NCBI RefSeq assembly: GCF_039544265.1 | Contig: NZ_BAABLI010000006.1 | Coordinates: forward strand, 62,001-126,000 | DNA: 64,000 bases | Direction: 5' to 3' | DNA from: Corallincola platygyrae | Lineage (GTDB): Bacteria; Pseudomonadota; Gammaproteobacteria; Enterobacterales; Neiellaceae | Shown here: piece after piece, positions 17,244 to 24,123 of the stretch | How positions within the stretch are numbered: position 1 is the stretch's first letter | Layout of the letters: each line of letters opens with the position of its first letter | The notes under the pieces: generated by a model | Databases searched by the model: none | What the model was told of the DNA's origin: nothing | What the model saw: only the letters and a program-made list of their open reading frames with translations | Program-made: the position numbers and the translations under genes

Positions 17244-17663
17244 ATGTTTCTATTTGTCGCGCTTATTGTTTGCGACTATGCTTTTGCTTCATCCATGCCA
17301 AATATAATAAGTTTGACGGGCAGTAGACCTGCTTGTTTAGGCTTTAAGTTTGAAGAGGGTGTGGGCAATACTACCTTCCTGAGGGTTCCAGTAATTAAAG
17401 GTGTACGAGAAGAGTACCCTAGTGCAGTTATTATCGGATATCATCACGGTGAAACTCTACTTATGTCTAGTTCTATTGATATTGGTGTTGATGCTAAAAA
17501 CAGCGCTAGAGTTTCTTTTGACTACAATGACGATCTTGGTGATGTATCATTGTCGGTACTTTACTCTTTCGAGCATCAAGGCAAGTTAGTTCCATCTCTT
17601 AATATATATGAAATTGATTCAATCAATGATTTAAAAAAACAAGAGAGGGCAGTTTGCCCATAG
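17244..17663 (+). CDS. Exported protein of unknown function (cassette 5)
   Basis: This 139-residue protein has a signal peptide (FLFVALIVCDYAFASS) and a beta-rich mature domain with two cysteines, one near the start (PACLG) and one at the end (AVCP). They could form a disulphide in the periplasm. I recognise no family. The frame extends upstream to an ATG at 17211 inside the collapsed attC. The ATG at 17244 places the signal peptide at the N-terminus and is preferred. The gene ends a few bases before a good R'' arm. Confidence 0.55.
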   Translation: MFLFVALIVCDYAFASSMPNIISLTGSRPACLGFKFEEGVGNTTFLRVPVIKGVREEYPSAVIIGYHHGETLLMSSSIDIGVDAKNSARVSFDYNDDLGDVSLSVLYSFEHQGKLVPSLNIYEIDSINDLKKQERAVCP

Positions 17664-17666
17664 CAC

Positions 17667-17836
17667 CCTTATAACAAACACATCAAGTTTTTCGCTATGC
17701 TCACAAGGGCATCAAAACTATGTGGCGAATTAGCTTTGATGTTTCGAAAGTTTAAACCAGACTCTCGACACTAGTTTCTTGAAGACAAAGGCAACGACGT
17801 GACAAATCTCTGGCCTTTGCCCACGGATGTTATGTA
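17667..17836 (+). other. attC region of cassette 5, apparently two sites fused
   Basis: R'' CCTTATAAC (17667-17675) is the exact complement of the cassette start GTTATAAGG at 17221. One fold pairs AACAAACACATCAAG with CTTTGATGTTTCG at about 17745. A second half-site, AAAGGC..GCCTTTG, ends at GATGTTATGTAAC (crossover G17829/T17830). The 170-base length suggests two attC sites merged after loss of a cassette. Confidence 0.55.
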
Positions 17837-17852
17837 ACGAACTAGGATACTA

Positions 17853-17990
17853 GTGAGCGTCGATGCAGTTTCAGACGAAGGTCCCGAGTTAACTGGTGCG
17901 ACGATAGAAGACTAGGAATTTATAGCTCATGCGCGTCAAGATGTTCCTCGTCTAGCCGCCGAGATTACGAGCTTCAAACGTGCGCAGTAA
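17853..17990 (+). pseudogene. Decayed cassette gene with in-frame TAG (cassette 6)
   Basis: Reading from GTG 17853 gives a short peptide ending ELTGATIED, an in-frame TAG at 17913-17915, then EFIAHARQDVPRLAAEI and a TAA at 17988. The two halves read continuously as the C-terminal end of a widespread short hypothetical-protein family (ELTGAT-x-x-D-x-x-FIAHARQDVPRL). The TAG replaces one residue, and the usual N-terminal part of that family is absent. I read it as a truncated, nonsense-mutated remnant. The family has no known function. Confidence 0.6.
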
Positions 17991-18061
17991 CATATCTCTG
18001 TGGCAAAAGGGAACGCTGAGCGGTGGCATAGGAAAGAGTGCGCTTGTCTGAAGCGTTACGC
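17986..18061 (+). other. Degenerate attC site of cassette 6
   Basis: GTAACATA near 17986 matches the expected complement of the cassette start (TTATGTAAC) at seven of eight positions but lacks a clean AAC. The right end is GCGTTACGCC with the crossover at G18055/T18056. The internal pairing is poor. Confidence 0.45.
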
Positions 18062-18080
18062 CATAACAAGGTAACTGAGT

Positions 18081-18548
18081 ATGAATACTCCTCCATTAGT
18101 TGTTGAGTTATGTATTTCCATATTTTGCCTATACATGGCCAATCATGCTTTTAAAAACTACAAGAAGGCAAAGGATAGTGAAAGCTGGAACGCTGTCACC
18201 GGTATTTTGGAAAATGTAGAGTTGTGGGGAACAAGAAGAGTCGATGGTGAAATGTTGCCAGTTGAAAAAATACGGGTTAAGTACTCTTACACCGTTGGCA
18301 GGGGGAAGTACATGGGTAGCACAGTTGCTTTTTACACCATTCACTATCCTGAAACAGTTAATTTTTACCAGGCTCATGAACAAGGAAAACCTATCAGTGT
18401 AAGGTTCAATCCTGAACGTCCAGACGAGTCAGTTTTGATTCCAGGCCGTCATCCAATCAAGCCATATAGTGAACTAATTTTGGCAGGAATAGCTGTAGCT
18501 ATTGGGGTTTGCGTTCCGCTAGGGTCTTGGTTTGGCTTGATTGGCTAA
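18081..18548 (+). CDS. DUF3592 domain membrane protein (cassette 7)
   Basis: This 155-residue DUF3592 protein has an N-terminal membrane helix (about residues 7-23) and a beta-rich domain with the family pattern: W-x-x-V-x-G, KYSYTV, G, and RFNPERPDESVL near its end. A C-terminal helix (about 130-152) follows. The family is widespread and has no assigned function. The ATG follows the end of the previous attC by about 20 bases. Downstream, GGCGTCAA at 18550 is only a partial R'' for this cassette, so the right edge of the array is uncertain. Confidence 0.75.
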   Translation: MNTPPLVVELCISIFCLYMANHAFKNYKKAKDSESWNAVTGILENVELWGTRRVDGEMLPVEKIRVKYSYTVGRGKYMGSTVAFYTIHYPETVNFYQAHEQGKPISVRFNPERPDESVLIPGRHPIKPYSELILAGIAVAIGVCVPLGSWFGLIG

Positions 18549-18640
18549 TGGCGTCAATACCGCTGTTATCGTTATCTTTGAACGCTGGTAACGCCAAATT
18601 ACTACGTTTTTTTAGGCTGATGTGCGAATGCAGGTCTCAC

Positions 18641-19315
18641 ATGTTCAGATTACTCATAATTTTGCTTTCAGCTGTTTGCTTTGGCTCTGTTGCTGCCGAA
18701 AGTATTTGCTATGGAACGACGTCAAATGGACGCTTGGAAAACGGTGTAGAGCTTCCCGCGGATGGTGAGAATTTTGTCACTTACAGCACCGTGGCTCGTT
18801 TAGCTGGGCGAACCTACGTTCATTCGACTGTACGTGACATTATGGTTGCGTCTTATGCTCGCCTTTACCGAGAGTTACCAACAAAAGTTTATAAGTACGC
18901 CGAAACTGGTTTTGAATCAGGTGGCCGCTTCAGACCGCACAAAACACACCGCAATGGTTTGTCGGTGGACTTTATGACTCCCGTTATGAATGCGAAAGGA
19001 AATTCTGTTCATCTTCCTACACACCCTTTCAATAAACTAGGTTACAAAATCGAATTTGATGCAGAAGGGCAATACGATGGCCTGGTAATTGACTACGAAG
19101 CCATGGCTGCTCATATCGTTGCATTACATAAGGAAGCCTTGGCGCACGACGTTGATCTTTGGCGTGTGATTTTTGATCCCGAGCTGCAGCCAAATCTATT
19201 TAAGACTCGCCACGGACCGTACCTGAAACAATACATACAGTTTTCACAGAAGCGCTCATGGGTAAGACATGACGAGCACTACCATGTGGATTTTGAAGTT
19301 CCATGTAAAACTTAG
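18641..19315 (+). CDS. Periplasmic murein endopeptidase-like metallopeptidase (MepA/M15 clan)
   Basis: This 224-residue exported protein has a signal peptide (FRLLIILLSAVCFGSVAA). Zinc-site motifs fit the LAS/M15-M74 peptidoglycan peptidases: HRNGLSVDFMTPV in the middle and RHDEHYHVDF near the C-terminus. MepA-type enzymes cut cross-links between peptide stems in murein. The similarity covers the mature domain, but I cannot say it is an orthologue of mepA. The start is ATG 18641 with AGG seven bases upstream; the open frame continues upstream without a signal peptide. It begins just past the last recognisable cassette boundary. Confidence 0.75.
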   Translation: MFRLLIILLSAVCFGSVAAESICYGTTSNGRLENGVELPADGENFVTYSTVARLAGRTYVHSTVRDIMVASYARLYRELPTKVYKYAETGFESGGRFRPHKTHRNGLSVDFMTPVMNAKGNSVHLPTHPFNKLGYKIEFDAEGQYDGLVIDYEAMAAHIVALHKEALAHDVDLWRVIFDPELQPNLFKTRHGPYLKQYIQFSQKRSWVRHDEHYHVDFEVPCKT

Positions 19316-19442
19316 CCTTGCGCATTCACATTTAGTTACCAGAACCTCCATGCCAGCTGCACCTTTCTTATTTCAAACGCTACGCCAATCATCTAGCTTA
19401 GAAACACAACACTTGAGTCGCGCTATAAAGGAGAGTTTGGGT

Positions 19443-19844
19443 ATGTTCGAATGGAATGGTGATAGAAAGCAGTTGCTATCGGTTTTGTGGATCTTTTTGA
19501 CCGTCAACTACATCTACTGTGACGTCTTCACGCTGCATGATGCTGACTCGCTACAGGCCTTCCTGACCGGGGAAGCCGGGGGAATGAAGATTACTGAGGA
19601 GTTCCTCCTGTATTTCGCAATAATCATGCAAATTCCTATGATCATGATTGTGCTGTCGCGCTTTCTGGTGTTTCGTGCAAACAAATATGCCAATATTATT
19701 GCCGCGTTAATCACCGGGTCCATCCAGAGTTTTACACTCTATATGGGCGGAACGCTTCACTATGTTTTCTTTAGTGTGTTCGAGATTACAACTGCGTTTC
19801 TCATCCTCTATTTTGCTATTACATGGAAGAAGGCTGACGCCTGA
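19443..19844 (+). CDS. DUF6326 family membrane protein
   Basis: This 133-residue protein has four predicted membrane helices. The family's opening pattern is visible: LSVLWIFLTVNYIYCDVFTL, then a short loop and an EFLLYFAIIMQIPM helix. The function is unknown. The ATG at 19443 has AAGGAG nine bases upstream. The frame is open for 58 more codons upstream, but those residues overlap the previous gene's end and do not look conserved. Confidence 0.78.
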   Translation: MFEWNGDRKQLLSVLWIFLTVNYIYCDVFTLHDADSLQAFLTGEAGGMKITEEFLLYFAIIMQIPMIMIVLSRFLVFRANKYANIIAALITGSIQSFTLYMGGTLHYVFFSVFEITTAFLILYFAITWKKADA

Positions 19845-19862
19845 AGATAGGGATATAACAGT

Positions 19863-20252
19863 ATGAAATACATACTCATTACGGCTTTTGTCGCGCTAGC
19901 GTCTGGCTGCGCATCAACTGAGCCAACCACATCACCTTCATCCCTCATGAGTAAAAATGCGGTTACAAGCGTTTTTAACTCTGCACAGATCGAGAAGGTT
20001 CGTTATTACACCGTCTATAACAGCGGCGCTAGCCTTAAAAGAAAGCATATTATGTATGTCGAAGGGTTAGAGTCTGGTTGTATTGGGGTTTGGTCTCATG
20101 GTTCGCATGACAGTGCAAATAGCATGCTGGTTGAGGCCTTTAGAGGTGATTATACAGTGACGCTTACCTATGACTCTGAAGTTAGAGGTGTTTGGGGGGA
20201 TGATATGGAGATTTGCCAGCTACTAGCGATCACCTTGGAAAGGAATTCTTAG
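19863..20252 (+). CDS. Small lipoprotein of unknown function
   Basis: This 129-residue protein has a clear lipoprotein signal (KYILITAFVALASGC), giving a lipidated cysteine at residue 16. The mature part is short and beta-rich, with two further cysteines (GCIGVW and EICQLL) that may form a disulphide. No family is recognised. It starts 18 bases after the DUF6326 gene and may share its transcript. Confidence 0.7.
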   Translation: MKYILITAFVALASGCASTEPTTSPSSLMSKNAVTSVFNSAQIEKVRYYTVYNSGASLKRKHIMYVEGLESGCIGVWSHGSHDSANSMLVEAFRGDYTVTLTYDSEVRGVWGDDMEICQLLAITLERNS

Positions 20253-20325
20253 CCCTCCTTTCTACATCCTGATCAAGGGGCTAAGGTGCTGCTAATGAGA
20301 GGCAAAGATTATTAATCTCACCCAA

Positions 20326-20871
20326 ATGTTCGTCGTGATGGCAAGCCTTTTCTGTCTATCCGCTTGCTTCGATATGCCGACCCAAACTGATGTCTATGAA
20401 CAGTCGACAGGCCCGAAGGCATCAGGCTGCTTGAGCGTACATGATGTGGTACTCGATGAATCTAAGTGTACCGACTTTCGAATCGGTGACCTGTTTGTTG
20501 ATGTGATGGTCGTGGGGACCAGGGAGTATTATCAGGACCCACAAACGAGCCCTTACGCTATCTCAGGGTTGGTTTGCACCATAAACAACGAATACTCGTT
20601 TGATTTTAAAAACAACTTCGTCCTGAAAGAGGTGGTGGTATCCACAGGCGCAGGCAAGCACTTCGCTGATTTTCAGTGGAGTATTGTCAGCTACAACAAA
20701 AGCTGTCGACACCTATCCATCACTCCCTGGCTCGATATCAATGTGCAACAAGACAAAGCGCTGACGGTTTCTATAGTGGCTACCGTATTAGCTCCTGAAA
20801 CAGAGACCAAAGAGATGAAGTTTGTCTTTAACGGTGAAACCCATTGGTATGTGCCGTTTTATGGTTCTTAG
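20326..20871 (+). CDS. Putative lipoprotein of unknown function
   Basis: This protein of about 181 residues has a short hydrophobic start ending in a lipobox-like LSAC. The mature region contains five more cysteines (GCLSV, KCTD, VCT, SCRH and others). The signal is unusually short and has no basic residue if the ATG at 20326 is used, and no upstream ATG exists in frame before a stop at 20296. A non-canonical start after AGAGGCAAAG (about 20308) is conceivable. The function is unknown. Confidence 0.6.
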   Translation: MFVVMASLFCLSACFDMPTQTDVYEQSTGPKASGCLSVHDVVLDESKCTDFRIGDLFVDVMVVGTREYYQDPQTSPYAISGLVCTINNEYSFDFKNNFVLKEVVVSTGAGKHFADFQWSIVSYNKSCRHLSITPWLDINVQQDKALTVSIVATVLAPETETKEMKFVFNGETHWYVPFYGS

Positions 20872-21016
20872 CCAGCGCAATAAAAGCCTTTCATGTCACT
20901 TGTCCCTTGGTCTATTCCTGCTTTTGTGAATCCCTAAACACCTGTTATTAAGTGTTTACTGTAAGCTGATGTTTTACTTACGCTAAAGCGTTTGCGAAAC
21001 AAGAAGGTTTACCAGT

Positions 21017-21349
21017 ATGGACACAGATTCACTTCCTCATGCGGGCAATAGCCAAGCCCCTGAACAGCGCAATGAAAGCTATCATCCGAGAAAGGTACTG
21101 TTTGTATTTAAAAGCTGGCCGCAGTTTGCTTTCTTCTGCTATCTCACTTTGACATTGGTTGGCATTGTTGCCATGTATCTTGATGCATGGGGGATCTGGC
21201 CTGCAGTGATGTTGTTGATTGCGATTGGTGGGGTGTCGCACTTAGCCTTAACGTGGGCACGACATGATGACCTTGAAGATTATCAGCAGCAGATGGATGA
21301 AGAGCGCGGGATAAACCGCAAGAAGATCACCTTTTTTATTGATAACTGA
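21017..21349 (+). CDS. Small membrane protein of unknown function
   Basis: This 110-residue protein has two hydrophobic helices (about residues 36-57 and 62-80). Its N-terminal and C-terminal ends are polar and charged, presumably cytoplasmic. No family is recognised. The stop codon overlaps the ATG of the following lipoprotein gene (TGATG), so the two are translationally coupled and may work together at the envelope. Confidence 0.65.
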   Translation: MDTDSLPHAGNSQAPEQRNESYHPRKVLFVFKSWPQFAFFCYLTLTLVGIVAMYLDAWGIWPAVMLLIAIGGVSHLALTWARHDDLEDYQQQMDEERGINRKKITFFIDN

Positions 21350-21777
21350 TGGTTCATACCATGCGGATAAAAAATCGATATAAGGCGCAGCTTCAAGGGA
21401 TTGTCAGTCTGCTGGTAGTGATGCTTTTGTCTGCTTGTGTCACCCAAGGAAAATTGGAGTATGTGACGGCTGAAGGCGAGCACAAAACGGCTTGTGAGGT
21501 GGAGTACAGCGGTGCTCCATCTGTGGACATATATGCCGTTGAGTATGTGTTGAGTTATTGTGCGAGGAAAGCCGCGGAAGAGGGGCATCAAGTTCTGGAT
21601 CCAGCCTTGTTGACCAATGATCTATCGATTGTCGCTGAGCCTAATGGTGAAACGTGGACGTTTGAGTCTGCGACCGCCCGATACCGCGCGGGTGAGTTAA
21701 CAGACAAACAATATGGTTACCTGGTTGCGCATATAGATTTAGGGCTAAATCAAACGACGGAGCCAAATACCGATTGA
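21349..21777 (+). CDS. Small lipoprotein of unknown function
   Basis: This 142-residue protein has a basic N-region, a hydrophobic core and the lipobox LLSAC, so it is a predicted lipoprotein. The mature domain contains two cysteines (TACEV and SYCARK) and no family I recognise. It begins inside the stop codon of the preceding membrane protein. An alternative ATG four codons in (21361) would also leave a complete signal. Confidence 0.68.
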   Translation: MVHTMRIKNRYKAQLQGIVSLLVVMLLSACVTQGKLEYVTAEGEHKTACEVEYSGAPSVDIYAVEYVLSYCARKAAEEGHQVLDPALLTNDLSIVAEPNGETWTFESATARYRAGELTDKQYGYLVAHIDLGLNQTTEPNTD

Positions 21778-21819
21778 CTGGATTTGGTTGGCAAACCGGT
21801 ATTGGTCTGACTATTTAAA

Positions 21820-22191
21820 ATGGAGAATCTTGTGAAGCATTCAGGAAGCTGTCACTGCGGTGCAATCAAGTTTGAGTTCGAAGCCCCAGAAATTACTGAA
21901 GGACTCAAATGCAACTGCTCTATCTGTCGTCGCAAAGGTGCCACCATGACGGCGTTTGCTATTCCAAAATCGGAAGTCAAGATAGTTGCTGGTGAGGGCG
22001 CGCTGGCGACCTATCAGTTTGGAAGCTGCGTCGCTAAACACCATTTCTGCAAACGCTGCGGTATTTACCCATTTCATGAAACGCTGCGTAAGCCAGGTCA
22101 TATGCGGTTTAACATCGGGTGTCTGGATTCTACCGATGGCGTTGATGTTGCAGAGTTACCATTCGATGTATTTGATGGTGCATCGCTTTAA
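21820..22191 (+). CDS. GFA family zinc-binding protein
   Basis: This 123-residue GFA (DUF636) protein has the zinc cysteines in SCHCGA, CNCSICRR and CKRCG. It is the first of two adjacent GFA genes. The C-terminal part is shorter than in its neighbour and the sequences are only distantly similar. The activity is unknown; few GFA proteins have been shown to act on formaldehyde-glutathione adducts. Confidence 0.87.
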   Translation: MENLVKHSGSCHCGAIKFEFEAPEITEGLKCNCSICRRKGATMTAFAIPKSEVKIVAGEGALATYQFGSCVAKHHFCKRCGIYPFHETLRKPGHMRFNIGCLDSTDGVDVAELPFDVFDGASL

Positions 22192-22234
22192 TTCGCGCAC
22201 TCCTAACTCACATCGAGGTTAAACAGGATTTAGT

Positions 22235-22636
22235 ATGGCGACAGGTGAATGTAATTGCGGGGCAGTGGGCTACGAGATAGCTGAAGAGTTAAGTGATGTT
22301 TATGTCTGCCACTGCTCTATCTGCCGTCGCAGCACGGGAAGTGGCGGCATTGCTGTGGTTGCAGTGAACAAGGCGCAGTTCCGCTGGACAAAAGGGGAAG
22401 ATCAGATCCAGACCTGGCATAAACCGGGGCATGACTGGCAGACCCGGTTCTGTAAAACCTGCGGTTCCACTTTGCCCGGCGACAATGATGATGAGCGTAT
22501 GTATGTGCCGGTAGGCACCCTCATCGAAGGCGCTGACAATCTAAAAGTTGCTCATCATATCTGGGTTGATTCCAAAGCTGATTGGGAAGAGATTGGCGAC
22601 GACGGCAAACAACACCCAAAGGCGTTTGGCGCCTAA
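22235..22636 (+). CDS. GFA family zinc-binding protein
   Basis: This 133-residue GFA protein has ECNCGA, CHCSICRR and CKTCGS. It resembles the GFA protein at 12252 more than its immediate neighbour: both share the order RKQSG/RRSTG, a W-x-x-G-E/K segment, VPAG/VPVG and an H-I-x-x-x-SKA-x-W motif. The two related copies therefore flank the accessory block. It converges on the bacterioferritin operon, with a hairpin between. Confidence 0.87.
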   Translation: MATGECNCGAVGYEIAEELSDVYVCHCSICRRSTGSGGIAVVAVNKAQFRWTKGEDQIQTWHKPGHDWQTRFCKTCGSTLPGDNDDERMYVPVGTLIEGADNLKVAHHIWVDSKADWEEIGDDGKQHPKAFGA

Positions 22637-22648
22637 GACCCTAAATAT

Positions 22649-22672
22649 AAAAACGGGACCGAATGGTCCCGT
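22649..22672 (-). terminator. Terminator of the bacterioferritin operon
   Basis: The stem ACGGGACC-GAAT-GGTCCCGT has an A-run on its left, so it ends in TTTTATATTTA when read on the minus strand. It terminates the leftward bfr genes and may also slow the rightward GFA transcript. Confidence 0.8.
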
Positions 22673-22694
22673 TGTCGTATTTGGCGATTGCTTA

Positions 22695-23165
22695 TCAGCC
22701 CATCTGTGATTGCTGGTAATTCTGCAATCCAACACGTTTTATCAGGCCCAGTTGCTGTTCCAGCCAGTACGCATGATCTTCCTCGGTATCAGCCAGTAAC
22801 TTCTCAAGGATCTCGCGGCTCTGATAGTCCTGTTCCTGTTCGCAGATGGTGATCACCTCTTTGAGCCTTGCATCTACGTCGTATTCCAGCTGCAGATCGT
22901 TTTGCAGCATCTCTTCGACATCTTTGCCGATACGCAAGTCGTCGCGTTCGGTCATGCAGGGCACACCTTCCAAAAACAGAATGCGTTCGATCAGCAGAGA
23001 TGCGTGACCTTTTTCGTCGTCAAACTCGTGGTTGATACGTTCGTATAGCTTTTCCAGGCCCCAGTCCTGGTACATGCGAGAGTGAATAAAGTACTGGTCC
23101 ATGGCTGCCAGTTCTGCAGCGAGGAGTCGGTTTAGACCGTCGATGACTTTGCTATTGCCTTTCAT
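22695..23165 (-). CDS. bfr: Bacterioferritin, ferroxidase-type subunit
   Basis: This 156-residue bacterioferritin subunit forms part of a hollow iron-storage shell. All ferroxidase ligands are kept: E18, E51, H54, E94, then E128 and H131 (E. coli 127 and 130). Residue 52 is lysine instead of the methionine that binds heme in E. coli Bfr, so this subunit should oxidise iron but not ligate heme. It is the second gene of a pair whose first member has the opposite pattern. No bacterioferritin-associated ferredoxin gene is visible nearby. Confidence 0.92.
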   Translation of the reverse strand: MKGNSKVIDGLNRLLAAELAAMDQYFIHSRMYQDWGLEKLYERINHEFDDEKGHASLLIERILFLEGVPCMTERDDLRIGKDVEEMLQNDLQLEYDVDARLKEVITICEQEQDYQSREILEKLLADTEEDHAYWLEQQLGLIKRVGLQNYQQSQMG

Positions 23166-23186
23166 GTTGGTTTCTCCTGTCCGCTA

Positions 23187-23651
23187 TCAGAGCTGTGACT
23201 GCTGGTAGTTTTCGATACCGATCTCTTTGATCAGGTGTTGTTGTGTTTCCAGCCAATCGAGATATTCCTCTTCATCTTCCAGGATCTCTTCGAGCAGTTG
23301 GCGGGAGACAAAGTCTTTGCGTTCTTCACACAGCTTAATGGCATCTCGTAGCTGGGTGAGCTGCTCAAGTTCCAGTGCCATATCGCAGCTGATCATCTCT
23401 TCGGTGTGCTCACCGATTTTCAGGTGGCCAAGTTGTTGTAGATTGGGCAGGCCTTCGAGAAACAGTACCCGCTCAATCAACTCATCAGCCTGTTTCATAT
23501 CCTTAATCGATTTTTTGTACGCTTTTTCGTTTAGCTCGGACAGTCCCCAGTTCTTGAACATGCGAGCGTGAAGGAAATACTGGTTGATGGAGGTGAGTTC
23601 GGTCGTTAACACTTGGTTCAGAATGCGTATTACGTCGCTGTCGCCTTTCAT
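23187..23651 (-). CDS. bfr: Bacterioferritin, heme-binding-type subunit
   Basis: This 154-residue bacterioferritin subunit keeps the heme ligand M52. It has lost key ferroxidase residues: D51 replaces E, Q54 replaces H, and Y130 replaces H. It is therefore expected to bind heme between subunits but not to form a normal di-iron centre. Together with the next gene, 21 bases downstream, it makes the complementary two-subunit type of bacterioferritin known in several proteobacteria. The upstream region (23652-23850) is AT-rich and probably holds the promoter, but I could not confirm a Fur box. Confidence 0.92.
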   Translation of the reverse strand: MKGDSDVIRILNQVLTTELTSINQYFLHARMFKNWGLSELNEKAYKKSIKDMKQADELIERVLFLEGLPNLQQLGHLKIGEHTEEMISCDMALELEQLTQLRDAIKLCEERKDFVSRQLLEEILEDEEEYLDWLETQQHLIKEIGIENYQQSQL

Positions 23652-23850
23652 GTTCGCCTCTGTGAGTAATGAGCACCTAACTTCTAAAAGTAGTTTTGCA
23701 GATCCATTAACGCCACAAATTGACTGAAAGATCAGTGATAATTTATTGAATTAATTTACATAATACGAACGGTAATGCGAAGCGATATCGTTCCGCCTGC
23801 CGGGCGTGAGTCATGGTCAGGAGAGCGGTAGGGTAGGCAAAAGAGGTTTG

Positions 23851-24123
23851 CTATTTCTGACGGGCGTTTAGTGCGTCTTTTAGTTCGCGGTATTTGGCGT
23901 GTGCTTTCTTGCGGATCGCTTTGGCAACTTCCAACTCCTGATCAAGTTGGGCCCTCTCTTTCGGATCTGAGGTTTGTTCGAGCAGCTCTTTCAGGGTGCG
24001 ACTTTTGCGCTTCAGTTTTTCCAGTTTGCGTTTCACTCTGTCCAGTTCGTCACGGTTTTCAGCCTTCCCCTCATTGAGGAACTTGCTGAGCCAGTTGGTA
24101 AGCTTTTCCATGGAGCTGTTCAT
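23851..24123 (-). CDS. Small coiled-coil protein coupled to the phosphate transporter gene
   Basis: This 90-residue, highly charged helical protein is almost entirely a predicted coiled coil with Lys/Glu/Leu heptads. It has no signal peptide or membrane helix. Its ATG overlaps the stop codon of the Na/Pi transporter-like gene by one base (TAATG), a strong sign of coupled translation. The family is not recognised. I infer a cytoplasmic partner of the transporter, perhaps of its PhoU-like tail, but nothing shows this directly. Confidence 0.65.
   Translation of the reverse strand: MNSSMEKLTNWLSKFLNEGKAENRDELDRVKRKLEKLKRKSRTLKELLEQTSDPKERAQLDQELEVAKAIRKKAHAKYRELKDALNARQK

Larger units (their letters stand above)
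13486..18600 (+). mobile_element. Integron gene-cassette array without integrase (CALIN-like)
   Basis: A series of same-strand small genes is separated by attC-like sequences. In each clear case the cassette begins with TT after a G (or A), and its first bases are complementary to an R''-like sequence at its own 3' end, as the integron mechanism requires. GTTAGGGCC (13485) pairs with GGCCCTAAC (15753), TTATGTG (16381) with CACATAA (16830), and GTTATAAGG (17221) with CCTTATAAC (17667). Predicted cassettes are 13486-15803, 15804-16380, 16381-16925, 16926-17221, 17222-17829, 17830-18055 and 18056-~18600. The last boundaries are degenerate. No tyrosine-recombinase gene is present anywhere in the window. 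Confidence 0.72.

Noticed and set aside
23652..23850. Fur box upstream of the bacterioferritin genes
   Set aside because: GATAATTTATTGAATTA resembles a Fur site only in part; too many mismatches to report as a feature.
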